Source: Gautieria morchelliformis (lineage: Eukaryota; Basidiomycota; Agaricomycetes; Gomphales; Gomphaceae). Taken from it: 64,000 nucleotides of DNA. Of the stretch, positions 10,631-20,639 are shown in pieces. The position numbers and the translations under genes are program-made. The stretch's first letter is position 1; each line of letters starts with the position of its first letter. The stretch covers positions 434,001-498,000 of the forward strand of contig WHVA01000009.1 of assembly GCA_015179125.1 (NCBI GenBank). The letters run 5' to 3'. Under the pieces are notes generated by a model. It was not told the DNA's origin. It made no database searches and saw nothing but the letters and a program-made list of their open reading frames with translations.

Positions 10631-12861
10631 ATTGTGACAGATGGTACAGAGTAGATAGGACTAGTGGTTAAGGAAATAGAGCGATCCATCATTAACACCG
10701 CAGAGGGGTCGCGAGCTAGTCCTCCGCGGGAGAGTCTTCGCTATCTTCGGAAGCCTCTTCGAGAGTGGCAACCTGAGGATCGCCTTTGAGGGTGAAGATA
10801 GCCCTGCCAGTGGTTGATGCAGGCTCCTGATAGCGGTACCCCTTTGCGTGATGTGTGGGGGGTTTGCCACAATAAGGGCAAAGGCCTTTGGATTTTCGTC
10901 GCTCTTTCTTGGCTTCAGTAAGACGTCCGGTAGCATCGAGGATACCAGAAAGGTCTTTCTGTTCATCAGGCTTGGCTACTGCAGAGGGTCTGGGACGAGC
11001 ATTAGCATGCGGTGTGGAGGATGGTTCAGAATAGGAAGGGGGGTGAATGGAAGTTGTAATCTGCTTTTCGCCTTGATGCCCCAGTAACAATTGTCAATGC
11101 GAAGAGCCTGACGCTTGAGATCCTCGAGACTTTGGGGATGTTTGTAAGAGAGCATGTGGTCTTTGATATGCTCAGCGAGGCTATTATAGAAAGCATCGTA
11201 AAGAGTGGCATCATTCCACTCGACATAAGAGGACAACTCAGCAAAAGTGGTCATGTGGCGATTAACACGATGGGTGTCAAACACATTGAGCTTGCGAATA
11301 TCTCACTCAGACACCTGTATGATGTCAGCCTGACCAAAAAGATGATTAAGCTCATCAGCGAAGGTAAGCCAGTCACTCCAAATGGGGGGTTCTGGGACCT
11401 GAATGAGAAAGGGTTGCCACCAGATCAAGGCAATGTCGCTGAGGTAGGATGCTGCACAGGAGACTTGTTGTCGCTCATGCTGGAACCTTCAGGGCTTGTT
11501 GTCAAAGACCATAACACAACTAGAAATGAATGTTCAGAGAAAGCGAGGCTCCTTTCCTGTGAATTTGTCAGGTTTCGCAGCAGCAGAATCACCGTCAGGG
11601 GCGGCTGGAGGGTAGGTGAATGGAAAAGGATAATAAGGGTTCCAGGGGAATCCTGGTTGCAGCCAAGGCCCTCCACCAGGAGGTGGAGGTGGGCCAGGAG
11701 GTCCGGGGTGCACAGGAGGTCCGGGAGGCCCAATTGGAGGTACTCCAACATGGGGCAAGGGTAGCCCAAAAGGTGGTTGAGGAGGAGGCGCAGGCCCGCC
11801 AGGTAGGGCAGGAATCTGTGCTGGAGGTGGTTGTGGGGGTGGTTGACCCACAAATAGAGGAGGTGCAGGCCCGCCAGGTAGTGCAGGAATCTGTGCTGGA
11901 GGTTGTTGTGGAGGTGGTTGTCCCACAAAGGGGTGAGGTTGTCCCACGAAGAGACGTGGGGTGCCCCCGAATGGTGGCACAGGCGCAGCATTCAGGTCGT
12001 AGTGGGGTATTCCCCCAAAAGAATAGCCAATGTGTTGTTCCAGTGCAGGGTCAGCATGAAGTCCCTGATCTACTGAGGTGCCTGGAGAGGGAGGCCTTGT
12101 CAGGAATTGGCTTGAAGGTGGCCCCTGTGTACCGAATGGTGAGGACTGCGAATAGTGTGAAGGGGGATGTGAGTGATGTGAATGAGATGAAGATTTGTGG
12201 GAAGCAGGCGTGTGAGCCCAAAATCCCGCTTGTACAGGGGTAGTGTACCCAGTGTTGAGAGGTGGTGTAGGACGCATATACGGAGGACGTTAGGCATAGT
12301 GTACATTGAGAAATGGATTCAGGGTATGACTTGGTGAAGCCAGGGGCAAGTGGGGCCATGCGAAGGCCAATTGTAATTGGGATCCTGAGGCACTGACAAT
12401 CCAAGGGAGCCTAGAAGGGTAAGGTGGTTGAAAACTGCTGGGGTTCTGTGGACGATCACCAGGTGAATTAGGAGCCATTAGGCAGCATAAAGGGTCGGCA
12501 CTGGGCCTGTGACCGGATATGGGAGTGCTCACCAAAAGTGGGTGGTGAGGTGAGAAGTGTTGTTCGCCTGGAGTTAGTTGGCATTGGACATCGAAATGGG
12601 GTGGTGATGCATGCTCGGGGACCGGATGAAGTGGAGTAGGCCGCGATGTGGACATAGTGACTAAGCGAAAAAAAGGGATGATATCTCTAGTAGGGTCTTG
12701 TGAAGGAAATGAGGTGGAAGCTGTTTGCCTTGGAAGTGGTGCTGCAGTAGGAACTGGACCTGTTGAGCAAGTTCTATGAACAACTGGTTGTTCTTGTTGT
12801 GTAAATGACATGAGAAGGAGATGGAAGAATGCTTTGACTGTAACTGTTAGTTCAATTATAC
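10631..12861 (-). mobile_element. Gypsy element B: gag region and leader
   Basis: Minus strand. A leader of about 50 bases follows the 5' LTR at 12862. Next comes a Gag region with a long proline/glycine-rich domain (about 11530-12280, repeated PPQPPPAQIPALPGGPAPP-type units), a conserved Gag block (LYDAFYNSLAEHIKDHML, about 11160-11220) and a zinc-knuckle-like CPYCGKPPTHHAKGY near 10850. The element stops around 10630; no reverse transcriptase or 3' LTR is seen. A broken fossil with several breaks. Confidence 0.75.
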
Positions 12862-13849
12862 TGTCAAGATTGGATTTTAGGCATTAATATCGTGTATTAC
12901 TGAACACAGCAAATGCCTGAACGGCTTGTGCAATGAGGTGTGTGGTTCAGTGAACAAGGTCAAGCCAATAAAGGTTTAGAAGGTAAGAGGGCTGCCCGAG
13001 CGGGGCTCACCCTATCTACAGTCATAGCGAAATAGCCCGTGATACTTGACGATATAACATAAAAGGTCTCACAGAAAGATTGTCTAGTAGTAACAATCCT
13101 TTCACTGGCAAAGGTACTCCTTCAGAGCCCTTCACCAACAGCACCGAAAATGGTATGAAGACTAAAGTAGTGAAGGTGAAGTATAGAAACTCACCAGTGG
13201 TGCTCAAGTCCTCCTCTGGCTTAAGATAGTAGTCTATAGAAGAGGGCTTAAGATGATAGTCACAGTGAGGTCAAGTTTTGCACAAGATAGACATATGATA
13301 ATTGAACTGCAGAATATACATGCAAATGTAAACTACTTATACTGAATGCTCGTATGAGATCAGCGAATAGGAGAGAGGCCGTCTTGAGTCAGGGTTGGAT
13401 AGGGGTGCGCAGTCAGGATACAAATAGATGAAACACATATACAATGGAAATAAGGAGGAGTGCAAACATGAAATGACGGGGAGGACAGAGGACAAAGGTA
13501 CCTATGTAAGAAAACATGTCTTGAGACCTGCATACATGTTACCCTGCATGGACTCTTGGTCTGCTGGGTTGATCTCACACGATCTATGGATAGGACGTCC
13601 CACAAATGCATGTCGGCCATAGGAGCACCCAAAGGGGGGTTGAATTGGGGAGATGATGGGGCTAGTGATAAACCAGCATGCCGGGTAAAGGATGTCGATC
13701 ATGTTCAATGGCGTGCCTACTGGCAAATGATGCGGGTAGTGAATGGTCATTCGGTGAATTCAGTGAAGGGTGAACAGAGCGAACATAGAGATGGAGCGAT
13801 GAAAGGGAAAATAGGGGTAACTGGATACAAGAATAAATGAGTCATGACA
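12862..13849 (-). repeat. 5' LTR of Gypsy element B
   Basis: TGTCAAGATTGG to GTCATGACA on the plus strand, matching the solo B LTRs. Because gag lies next to its left edge on the minus strand, this copy fixes the orientation of the whole B family. Its right edge abuts element F (13850), so B inserted into F. The partner 3' LTR and its duplication are missing. Confidence 0.82.
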
Positions 13850-14261
13850 GTACTCTGCCATGAACAAGAAGTCATGGCCCTTGATTCCCACGGGGTGCCA
13901 AGGCACCCCCAGAGGGTCGGTTGCATTCATGGTCGACGGCTTGTGCCTGGGTAGGAAATCATCGACCCAACGAAAAATTGTTTTCATGCCGTAGCCACCC
14001 AGTATGTCTACAATGGTGTCAGAAACTGTTCCTTGTATGCCACTGGCTATGGCAAGCCTAAACAGGAGGACATGGTCGACATAGATGCTGTTGCGCCATG
14101 AGATAGCCATGTAACGTTTGTGTGTGGGCAGGACAGGGCACATCCGGTAGGCCTTCTGCAGGTCCAGGCAAGCTGCCTGAGTGCCGGGTGCTGTGGTAAG
14201 CTGTGGGGATGGGTGTGCGTCAGCATGATGTATGACAGTACGGTGTGTGAAACAGGTGTGT

Positions 14262-15296
14262 TGTCAAGATTGGTTTTTAGGCATTAATATCATGTATTAG
14301 TGAACACAGCAAATGCCTGAATAGCTTGTGCGAAGAAGTGTGCCATTCGGCAAATAAGGTGAACCAATAAATGTTCAGAAGGTAAGAGGGCTGCCCGAAC
14401 GGAGCTCACCCTATCTACGGTCGTAGCGAAGTAGCCTGTAACACTTGACGATGTAACGTGCAAGGTGTCATGGAAAGGTTGTTTAAGTAGCAACAATCCT
14501 TTCGCTGGCGAAGGTGCTCCTTCGGAGCCCTTCACCGACAGTGCAGATAATAGTACAAAGGCTAAGGTAATGAAGGTGAAGTACAAAAACTCACCAGTGG
14601 TGCTTAAGTCCTCCTCTGGTCGAAGATAGGAATCTATAGGAGAGGGCTCAAGACAATGATCACAGTGAGGTCAAGTTTTGCACAAGATGGACATATGATA
14701 TGATAATTGAACTGGGGAATATACATGTGAATGTAAACTACTTATATCGAATGCTCATATGATGCTAGTGAATAGGAAAGAGGCCGTCTTGAGTCAGGGT
14801 TGGGTAGGGCTGTGCAGGCAGGATACAAATAGATGAAACACATATACAATAGAATGAAAGAGGAGTGTGAATATGAAACGACAGGGAGGAAAGAGGGCGA
14901 AGGTACCTATGTATGAAAACATGCCTTGAGACCTGCATACACGTTACCCTGCATGGACTCTTCATCTGCTGGGTTGATCCCACACGACCTACGGGTAGGA
15001 TGTCCTGCGAATGCATTCCGGCCATACGAACACTGAAAGGGGTTGAGTCAGGAAGATGATGGGGCCAGTGATGAACCATCAAGCCAGGTAGAGGATGTCG
15101 ATCATGTTTGATGGCATGCCTGCTGGCGAATGATGTGAGCAGCGAATAGTCCTTCAGTGAATGTGGCAAAGGGCGAATGGAGCGAACATAGAGGCAGCGT
15201 GGTCGAAGGGAGGGGCAAAGACGAGCGAACATGGAGGAGGAGTGGTGAAAGGGAAAATAGTGATAGCTGGGTACAAGAAATAAACAAGTCATGACA
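14262..15296 (-). repeat. Solo LTR B inside element F
   Basis: TGTCAAGATTGG to GTCATGACA with duplication TGTGT at 14257-14261 and 15297-15301. It is full length at 1,035 bp with the family TATA-like box on the minus strand. It lies within the reverse-transcriptase region of F. Confidence 0.9.
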
Positions 15297-16303
15297 TGTG
15301 TGTGTTGGATGTTTGGTTGGGTTATGGCACCAAGTGCATGCACGTGCATGTGCGTGTACGCGAATGTGTGGTGTGGAGAGGCAGTCTCGTTGCTGTGGGT
15401 GCATGTCGTGATGTTGTGTGGCATGGACGCGGTGCATGATGTGCAGTTGGGATGTGATGAGGAAGTAAACATGTGCGGTACTTACATATTGAGCTACAAG
15501 GCATGCCGAGCCCCAACACGTTGGGAAATCATTTGAGTCGAGCATGTCGTTGACCGATGTGCCATGTGGGTGTCGAGATTGGTTTTTAGGCGTTAATATC
15601 GTGTATTTGTGAACACAGCGAATGCCCAAATAGCTTGTGCGAAGAAGTGTGCCATTCGGCGAATAAGGTGAACCAATCAATGTTCAGAAGGTAAGAGGGC
15701 TGCCTGAACGGTGCTCACCCTATCTACAGTCGTAGCGAAGTAGCCTGTAACACTTGACGATGTAACGTGAAAGGTGTCACGGAAAGGTTGTTAAGCAGTA
15801 ACAATCCTTTCACCAGCGAAGGTGCCCCTTCAGAGCCCTTCGCCGACAGTGCCAATAATAGTATGAAGGCTAAGGTAATGAAGGTGAAGTACAAAAACTC
15901 ACCAGTGGTGCTTAAGTCCTCCTCCTCTGGTCGAAGATAGGAATCTATAGGAGAGGGCTCAAGATGATGGTCAGAGTGAGGTCAAGTTTTGCACAAGATA
16001 GACGTATGATAATTGAACTGCAGAATGTACATGCAAATGTAAACTACTTATACCGAATGCTCATATGATATCAGCGAATAGCAAAGAGGCCGTCATGAGT
16101 CAGGGTTGGATAGGGGTGTGCAGTCAGGATACAAATAGGTGAAACACATATACAATAGAAATAGGGAGGGGTGTGAATGTGAAACAATGGCGAGGAAAGA
16201 GGACAAAGGTACCTATGTACAAAAACTCGCCTTGAGACCTGCATACATGTTACCCTGCATGGACTCTTGGTCTGCTGGGTTGATCCCACACAATCTACGG
16301 GTA

Positions 16304-17229
16304 TGTTATGACCCGTTCCCGAATACGGACCAAAGCTCGGCTTCAGCTCTCGTTCGGGGACCTCGGCTATTTCTTGGCTTCCTTTGGGTTTCCCTTCGCA
16401 CTTCCCATCATGTAAGGGCAACCCTGGCTGGTTGTGGAGATCGCACTACCACACAAATGACAAGGGGAAATCCAAAGTATGTATAAATGAACAGAGTATA
16501 CAAGAGAGTGGATTCTCACCTGACAAGGGGAAATCCAAAGAGAAAAGTCTAAGGACCCCCAATGTCAGTGAGCCCGTATTATACTACGCTGCGCAGCCAG
16601 GGACAACACTTGGCACCCGCCATCAACCCTGCATCCCCCTGACCTCCCTGACCCTTGATTGACCTTTGATGCCACCTATTACGGGAGTTGCTTGCTTTCC
16701 GACACTGTTCCGAGAGCGGAAGTTGGAAATTGGAGTGGAACTGGCAAAGCAAACAGAACTGGTGGAAGGTCTCCCAGAAGTGGAATCATTTCCGAAAGCG
16801 GAGGCGGAGATGGAATCGGAACCGTAAGCGGAGTCGGAAATGGAGTCGGAACTGGAAATGGAAAACAGGGTGTCCCCTGACACATCACCCCTGATTCCCT
16901 TATTAGTTAGTTCCCCGTTTGCCTGACCCTTGTTTCCCCTGACCGTTGATCTGATCATGTTCTCTTCGCGACCCGGCATGCTACTTTACTATATGGACCT
17001 CCAGTCCATGTACAGTAGCTCTTCAGTTCAGATATCGAATTAGCTTATCATACTTAAGGCACTCTGCTTCTTATCGAAACCCACATCTCGGCTTATAGCC
17101 GAGACCGCTCCCAAAATTAGGGCGGAACATAGAGTGGGCGCAACCCCAGAGGTTGAAGCCAAGCCCTCCAACCTGAGACCCGAGTTCGGCCTGGTATAAC
17201 CGAACTGCAGTACGAACACAACCTTAACA
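16304..17229. repeat. Solo LTR, family G, inside LTR B
   Basis: It runs TGTTATGACCC to ACCTTAACA, flanked by the exact duplication GGGTA at 16299-16303 and 17230-17234. About 450 bp without the nested D LTR. No internal region of this family was recognised elsewhere in the window, so its superfamily and true strand are unknown. Confidence 0.82.
16411..16882 (-). repeat. Solo LTR, family D, inside LTR G
   Basis: TGTAAGGGCAACC to GTCCCCTGACA on the plus strand, that is, a D LTR in minus orientation, with duplication CATCA at 16406-16410 and 16883-16887. This uninterrupted copy defines the D LTR at 472 bp and identifies the split copy at 4921-7487. It is the innermost layer of a D-in-G-in-B-in-F nest. 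Confidence 0.92.
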
Positions 17230-18515
17230 GGGTAGGACGTCCCGCGAATGCATTCCGGCCATAGGAACACCCAATGGGGGTTGAGTCGAGAAGATGATGG
17301 GACCAGTGATGAACCATCAAGCCAGGTAAAGGATGTCGATCGTGTTTGATGGCATGCCTACTGGCGAATGATGTGAGTAGCGAATAACCGTTCAGTGAAT
17401 TCAGTGAAGAGCGAATGGAGCGAACATAGAAGTGGAGTGATGAAAGGGAAAATGGAGTTACTGGATACAAGACATAAACGAGTCATGACAGTGGGTCTCT
17501 TTTTGAAGCATTTCTGATGAGTCTCCATTTGTTGGAGCCAGGTTCTTTTTCGACTAGGCCCAGGGGGGATGTTCCTAAGTGACCGCCGAAGACGATATGA
17601 GCTTCATCAATTGTGAAAGGGTCTGTGATACGACCAGCGGTGATTTCCTCTTGTAGTTGTTTGTCTATCAGGTTGGGTTGGTCTAGAGCTGATTTCATGT
17701 TCGGGGGTATGAAGGTTTCAGTGAGGTTGGGCAGCATGCCAATCGGTGAGCCCTGGGTGATATCTAGCACAACATTAGGATACAAGTTCGAGAGGTTGAA
17801 GTGTTCTAGCGAGCGATGGAATGTGGTGGCTATATACAGTGTGACGATCCTGGATCGCTCAGATTCTAGGGCAATGGACTTCCCTGTGGGAACCCATGAG
17901 ACAAAGGGTGCAGCAGTGGGGGGGTGTCCTTTGGTGGTGGTAGTGCAGGTGCCCGTGAGGTTGAACTTAAAGCAGACGGGGGTGGAATATATGCTGTAGA
18001 AAAGTTTCTTGTCTCTGGCCACGACGTTGGTTTTGCAGTCAGCGTGTCCGTGTAGAGTGGCCAAGGTGCACTGGATGGAGATATGAGTGTTGGGGAGGCC
18101 ACATTTGAGGCAGAGCTTTGGCCTCGGCTCATGCTCTGCCTTTTCTCGAAAGGGCACGTGGGCCTGTCCACCATTGTGGCACAATGGGCCCGTGTCACCC
18201 AGGCCGGGAGCACCGTACGGCTGGAATCTATAATTGTTCCTGCTGGGTTGTGAGCGTGGGTGAACGGCAAGTTCAGAGCGGACTGAGGCTTTTATCAGGT
18301 CTGCGATCTTCTCTTCGTTCACTTCCCTGTCTGCCAGGAGCCATGCGTATGAGTACTCTGTGCTGCGTGTGTCTGGTGAGAACGGCTTGTCAAAAAGCTG
18401 CTGGCACATCTTGATATCCATATATAAGAAGGTCTTGAAAGCTGATTTCATGTGTGGATCAGTGCTGCAATGGTTGAAATGGCCGGCCCAGGCCAGCGGG
18501 AGTTTGGAGCCTGGT

Positions 18516-19171
18516 TGTTATGTATCGAGATTTCTGCTAAGTCGGAACTTGAAAGGACAGTGGCTTCAACTTGTAGGTTGCGCCCCCAATGAACTATCGT
18601 CCTAGGTATTTCGGAAATGGGTCGGAAGGTGGAATGTACTGAACTGAAGACTCATTGGAAACTTGGGGGGGAATTGAGGTGGAAGACGGAAGGCTGAGAG
18701 ACTGAGGTCTTGCTAGACTCGCTGTGCTAAGAACAGGAGATGGAGCGAAGGAAATCAAGTATCGAAGGTGATTATCTGATTGCAGAATAACAGACATACA
18801 TGACAGGCTTTTATACAAAGAGCTGAGACAACAGGTAATGGGGTAGTACTAAGCAAATTCCGGGGGAAGCGGAAGTCGAGTAGACAATGCATGGGAACTA
18901 ACTAATTGGGAAACAATGGGACTACAAGGGGGGTTCAGGGTAAGGTAAAACAACGGCAAAGAACAAGGGGTCGGGAAAACATGTCTGACAACGAACTACA
19001 AGGGTGACCGGATATATGGTCTTGATGAACGATGAAGCGGGTCTGGTGGGTCCGAGTAATAGAGTCGAAAGAACAAGGGAATAGAACAATGGGCGGAATG
19101 TCGGAAATATTGGAGGGGCGGAAAGTGTTGCGGAACTGAAGGTCAGAAGTCAGAAATGAACGGTTGTAACA
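18516..19171 (-). repeat. 3' LTR of chromovirus A
   Basis: TGTTATGTAT to GGTTGTAACA on the plus strand. The element-proximal edge is the U3 start, which holds a dense run of TTCCG motifs (seen as CGGAA on the plus strand, about 19070-19170). A pyrimidine-rich run on the plus strand at 19174-19184 is the expected polypurine tract. The TATA box lies near 18810 on the minus strand. Confidence 0.85.
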
Positions 19172-19292
19172 GTATCTCCCTTCTAAGGTCGAGCCCTGCG
19201 AGACCACAGGTCGGATCACGTGACCTGTGAACAAACGCGTCGGAGTTTAAAAAATAGGCTGAGGAACAAACACGTCTTCTTTCCAATCCAAC
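19172..19292 (+). promoter_or_regulatory. Promoter region of the antisense zinc-cluster gene
   Basis: Between the 3' LTR edge and the start codon lie a palindromic CACGTG box inside ATCACGTGAC (about 19215) and an AT-rich TATA-like stretch TTTAAAAAATAG (about 19245). The CGGAA array of the LTR lies immediately upstream. That this is a working promoter is inference. Confidence 0.45.
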
Positions 19293-20400
19293 ATGAGTGC
19301 TCCAATCGACTTCTCCAAGATGTCGAGTGCCGAGATGAAACAGCATTTCGCTGACATGCTCGCGCAAAAGGAACTGGCCGAAAAACGTGAGGCCGAGGAA
19401 GCTGCGCGGAAAGAGAAGGAATGTCAGGAGAAAGAGCAGAAAGAACAGGAGAGGAAGGACCGCGAGCGCCGCGAGGAGAAGGAGCGCGTTCGCGAAGAGA
19501 AATGGAAATGGAACGTGGCTAAGAAAGCTGCTGAGGACAAGGCTGCTGCGGAGAAGGCGGAAAAGGAACAGGTGAGTCGGGAATGTCTGGCGGAAATGTC
19601 CTTGTATTAACTGAAAATCCTTCTAGAAAATTGTTCAGGATGAGTCTGAGTCAGACTTGGAAGGTTCAGCGGAAAGTACACCGTCTCCTGAAGGAAAAGG
19701 GAAACAAAAGGAAACCGCTCCTTCGGTGAACATTGTGGTGGAACGGAAACAACGGGCGGACGAATGCCAGAAGGCTCGAAAGAGCAAGTTAAATCAGATG
19801 CTGGAGTTGCGTGAACTAGGACTGGAAAATCCCGCAACTAAGAAGTGGAAAACGTGGGACGACGATGAAGAGGAAAAGGCTCCTTGCGACCCATGCGAAT
19901 CTAGGGGGCTGGATTGCACGTGGTCGAGTAATCCACAGGAAACATCGTGTGGTCAGTGCCGGGACAAGAAAAAACGCTGTGTCATGGATGGGTGTGCCTC
20001 GAGGGTGGAGCGAAAGAAACAGAAGGTTGAGGAGTCGATTCTGAAGTCGGAACCGGGACCGAGCGGAGGGAGGTCCGCGGAATCGTTTCCGGTGACCGGA
20101 AAATCGGGACAGGCAGTGTTGAACCGGTTTACGATGTCTTATCCACTCCTTGACATTGCCGGGTCGCTGAGGGCCATGCGGGAACAGCAACGCGAAATCC
20201 GGGACATAATGATCGATATGGCAGAGGTTCAGCAGCATCAGGTTCTGTCAATTCAGAACCAGATGACTGTTATGTCCACAGTCCTGGAACAGTTGACGCG
20301 GGAAATGCGGTGGCGGAATGATCTGGTCCGGGACCGAATGGACGCGCAGCTGCAGGAGCAGGGAATTGGGGCAGAAGCAGGTCCGAGCGGGAGGGCGTAA
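19293..20400 (+). CDS. Zn2Cys6 zinc-cluster protein encoded antisense in chromovirus A
   Basis: Two plus-strand coding segments, 19293-19571 and 19627-20400, flank a 55-base GTGAGT..TTCTAG sequence that looks like an ordinary phase-0 intron, giving about 350 residues. The N-terminal 90 residues are a highly charged K/E/R coiled coil. In the second segment six cysteines follow CX2CX6CX10CX2CX6C (CDPCESRGLDC, then CGQCRDKKKRC), exactly the spacing of the fungal binuclear zinc cluster that binds CGG-type DNA sites. A basic stretch and a second helical, glutamine-rich region follow. It lies tail-to-tail with the chromovirus pol and between pol and the 3' LTR, so it is cargo or an accessory gene of the element. 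Similar Cys-cluster proteins are abundant in mushroom genomes; whether this one is a DNA-binding regulator is inference. Confidence 0.75.
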
Positions 20401-20639
20401 ACGAGGGAAAGAGTGGAAACGGAGTTGGTGAGTGTTGAAGTAGGAGAGGCGGAAAAAGAGCCGGAAGCGGAGAAAGAGGTCGAGGCGGAGACAATGAGGG
20501 AGGAGTAGGGGTCTAAAAGACTTGTAAATAATTTCTTGAAGTGTCGGAAAATAGCATAACGGATATTAATCGGATTTTGACATGTAACTTGAGATCTGTA
20601 AGAATAAATGAGGGTATCGGAAGTGGAATCGGAAATGAC

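Larger units (their letters stand above)
15571..17490 (-). repeat. Solo LTR B inside F, itself carrying LTRs G and D
   Basis: TGTCGAGATTGG to GTCATGACA with duplication GTGGG at 15566-15570 and 17491-17495. About 995 bp without the nested G LTR (16304-17229). It marks the second B insertion into the same reverse-transcriptase region of F. Confidence 0.9.
13850..18515 (-). mobile_element. DIRS-like reverse-transcriptase element F, interrupted by B LTRs
   Basis: Three pieces belong together on the minus strand. They are 17491-18515 (Gag-like, with CLKCGLPNTHISIQC and a following GLVEKEPGSNKWRLIRNAS), 15297-15570 (SVNDMLDSNDFPTCWG) and 13850-14261 (SIYVDHVLLFRLAIASG and FRWVDDF, the reverse-transcriptase active-site region). 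Two solo B LTRs with perfect duplications separate them. The WVDD-type reverse transcriptase resembles basidiomycete elements usually grouped with DIRS/tyrosine-recombinase retroelements; I see no recombinase here, so the class is tentative. A broken fossil, older than the B, D and G insertions it carries. Confidence 0.6.

Noticed and set aside
11620-12243. 207-codon plus-strand ORF rich in V/E/G
   Set aside because: Antisense of the proline-rich Gag domain of element B.
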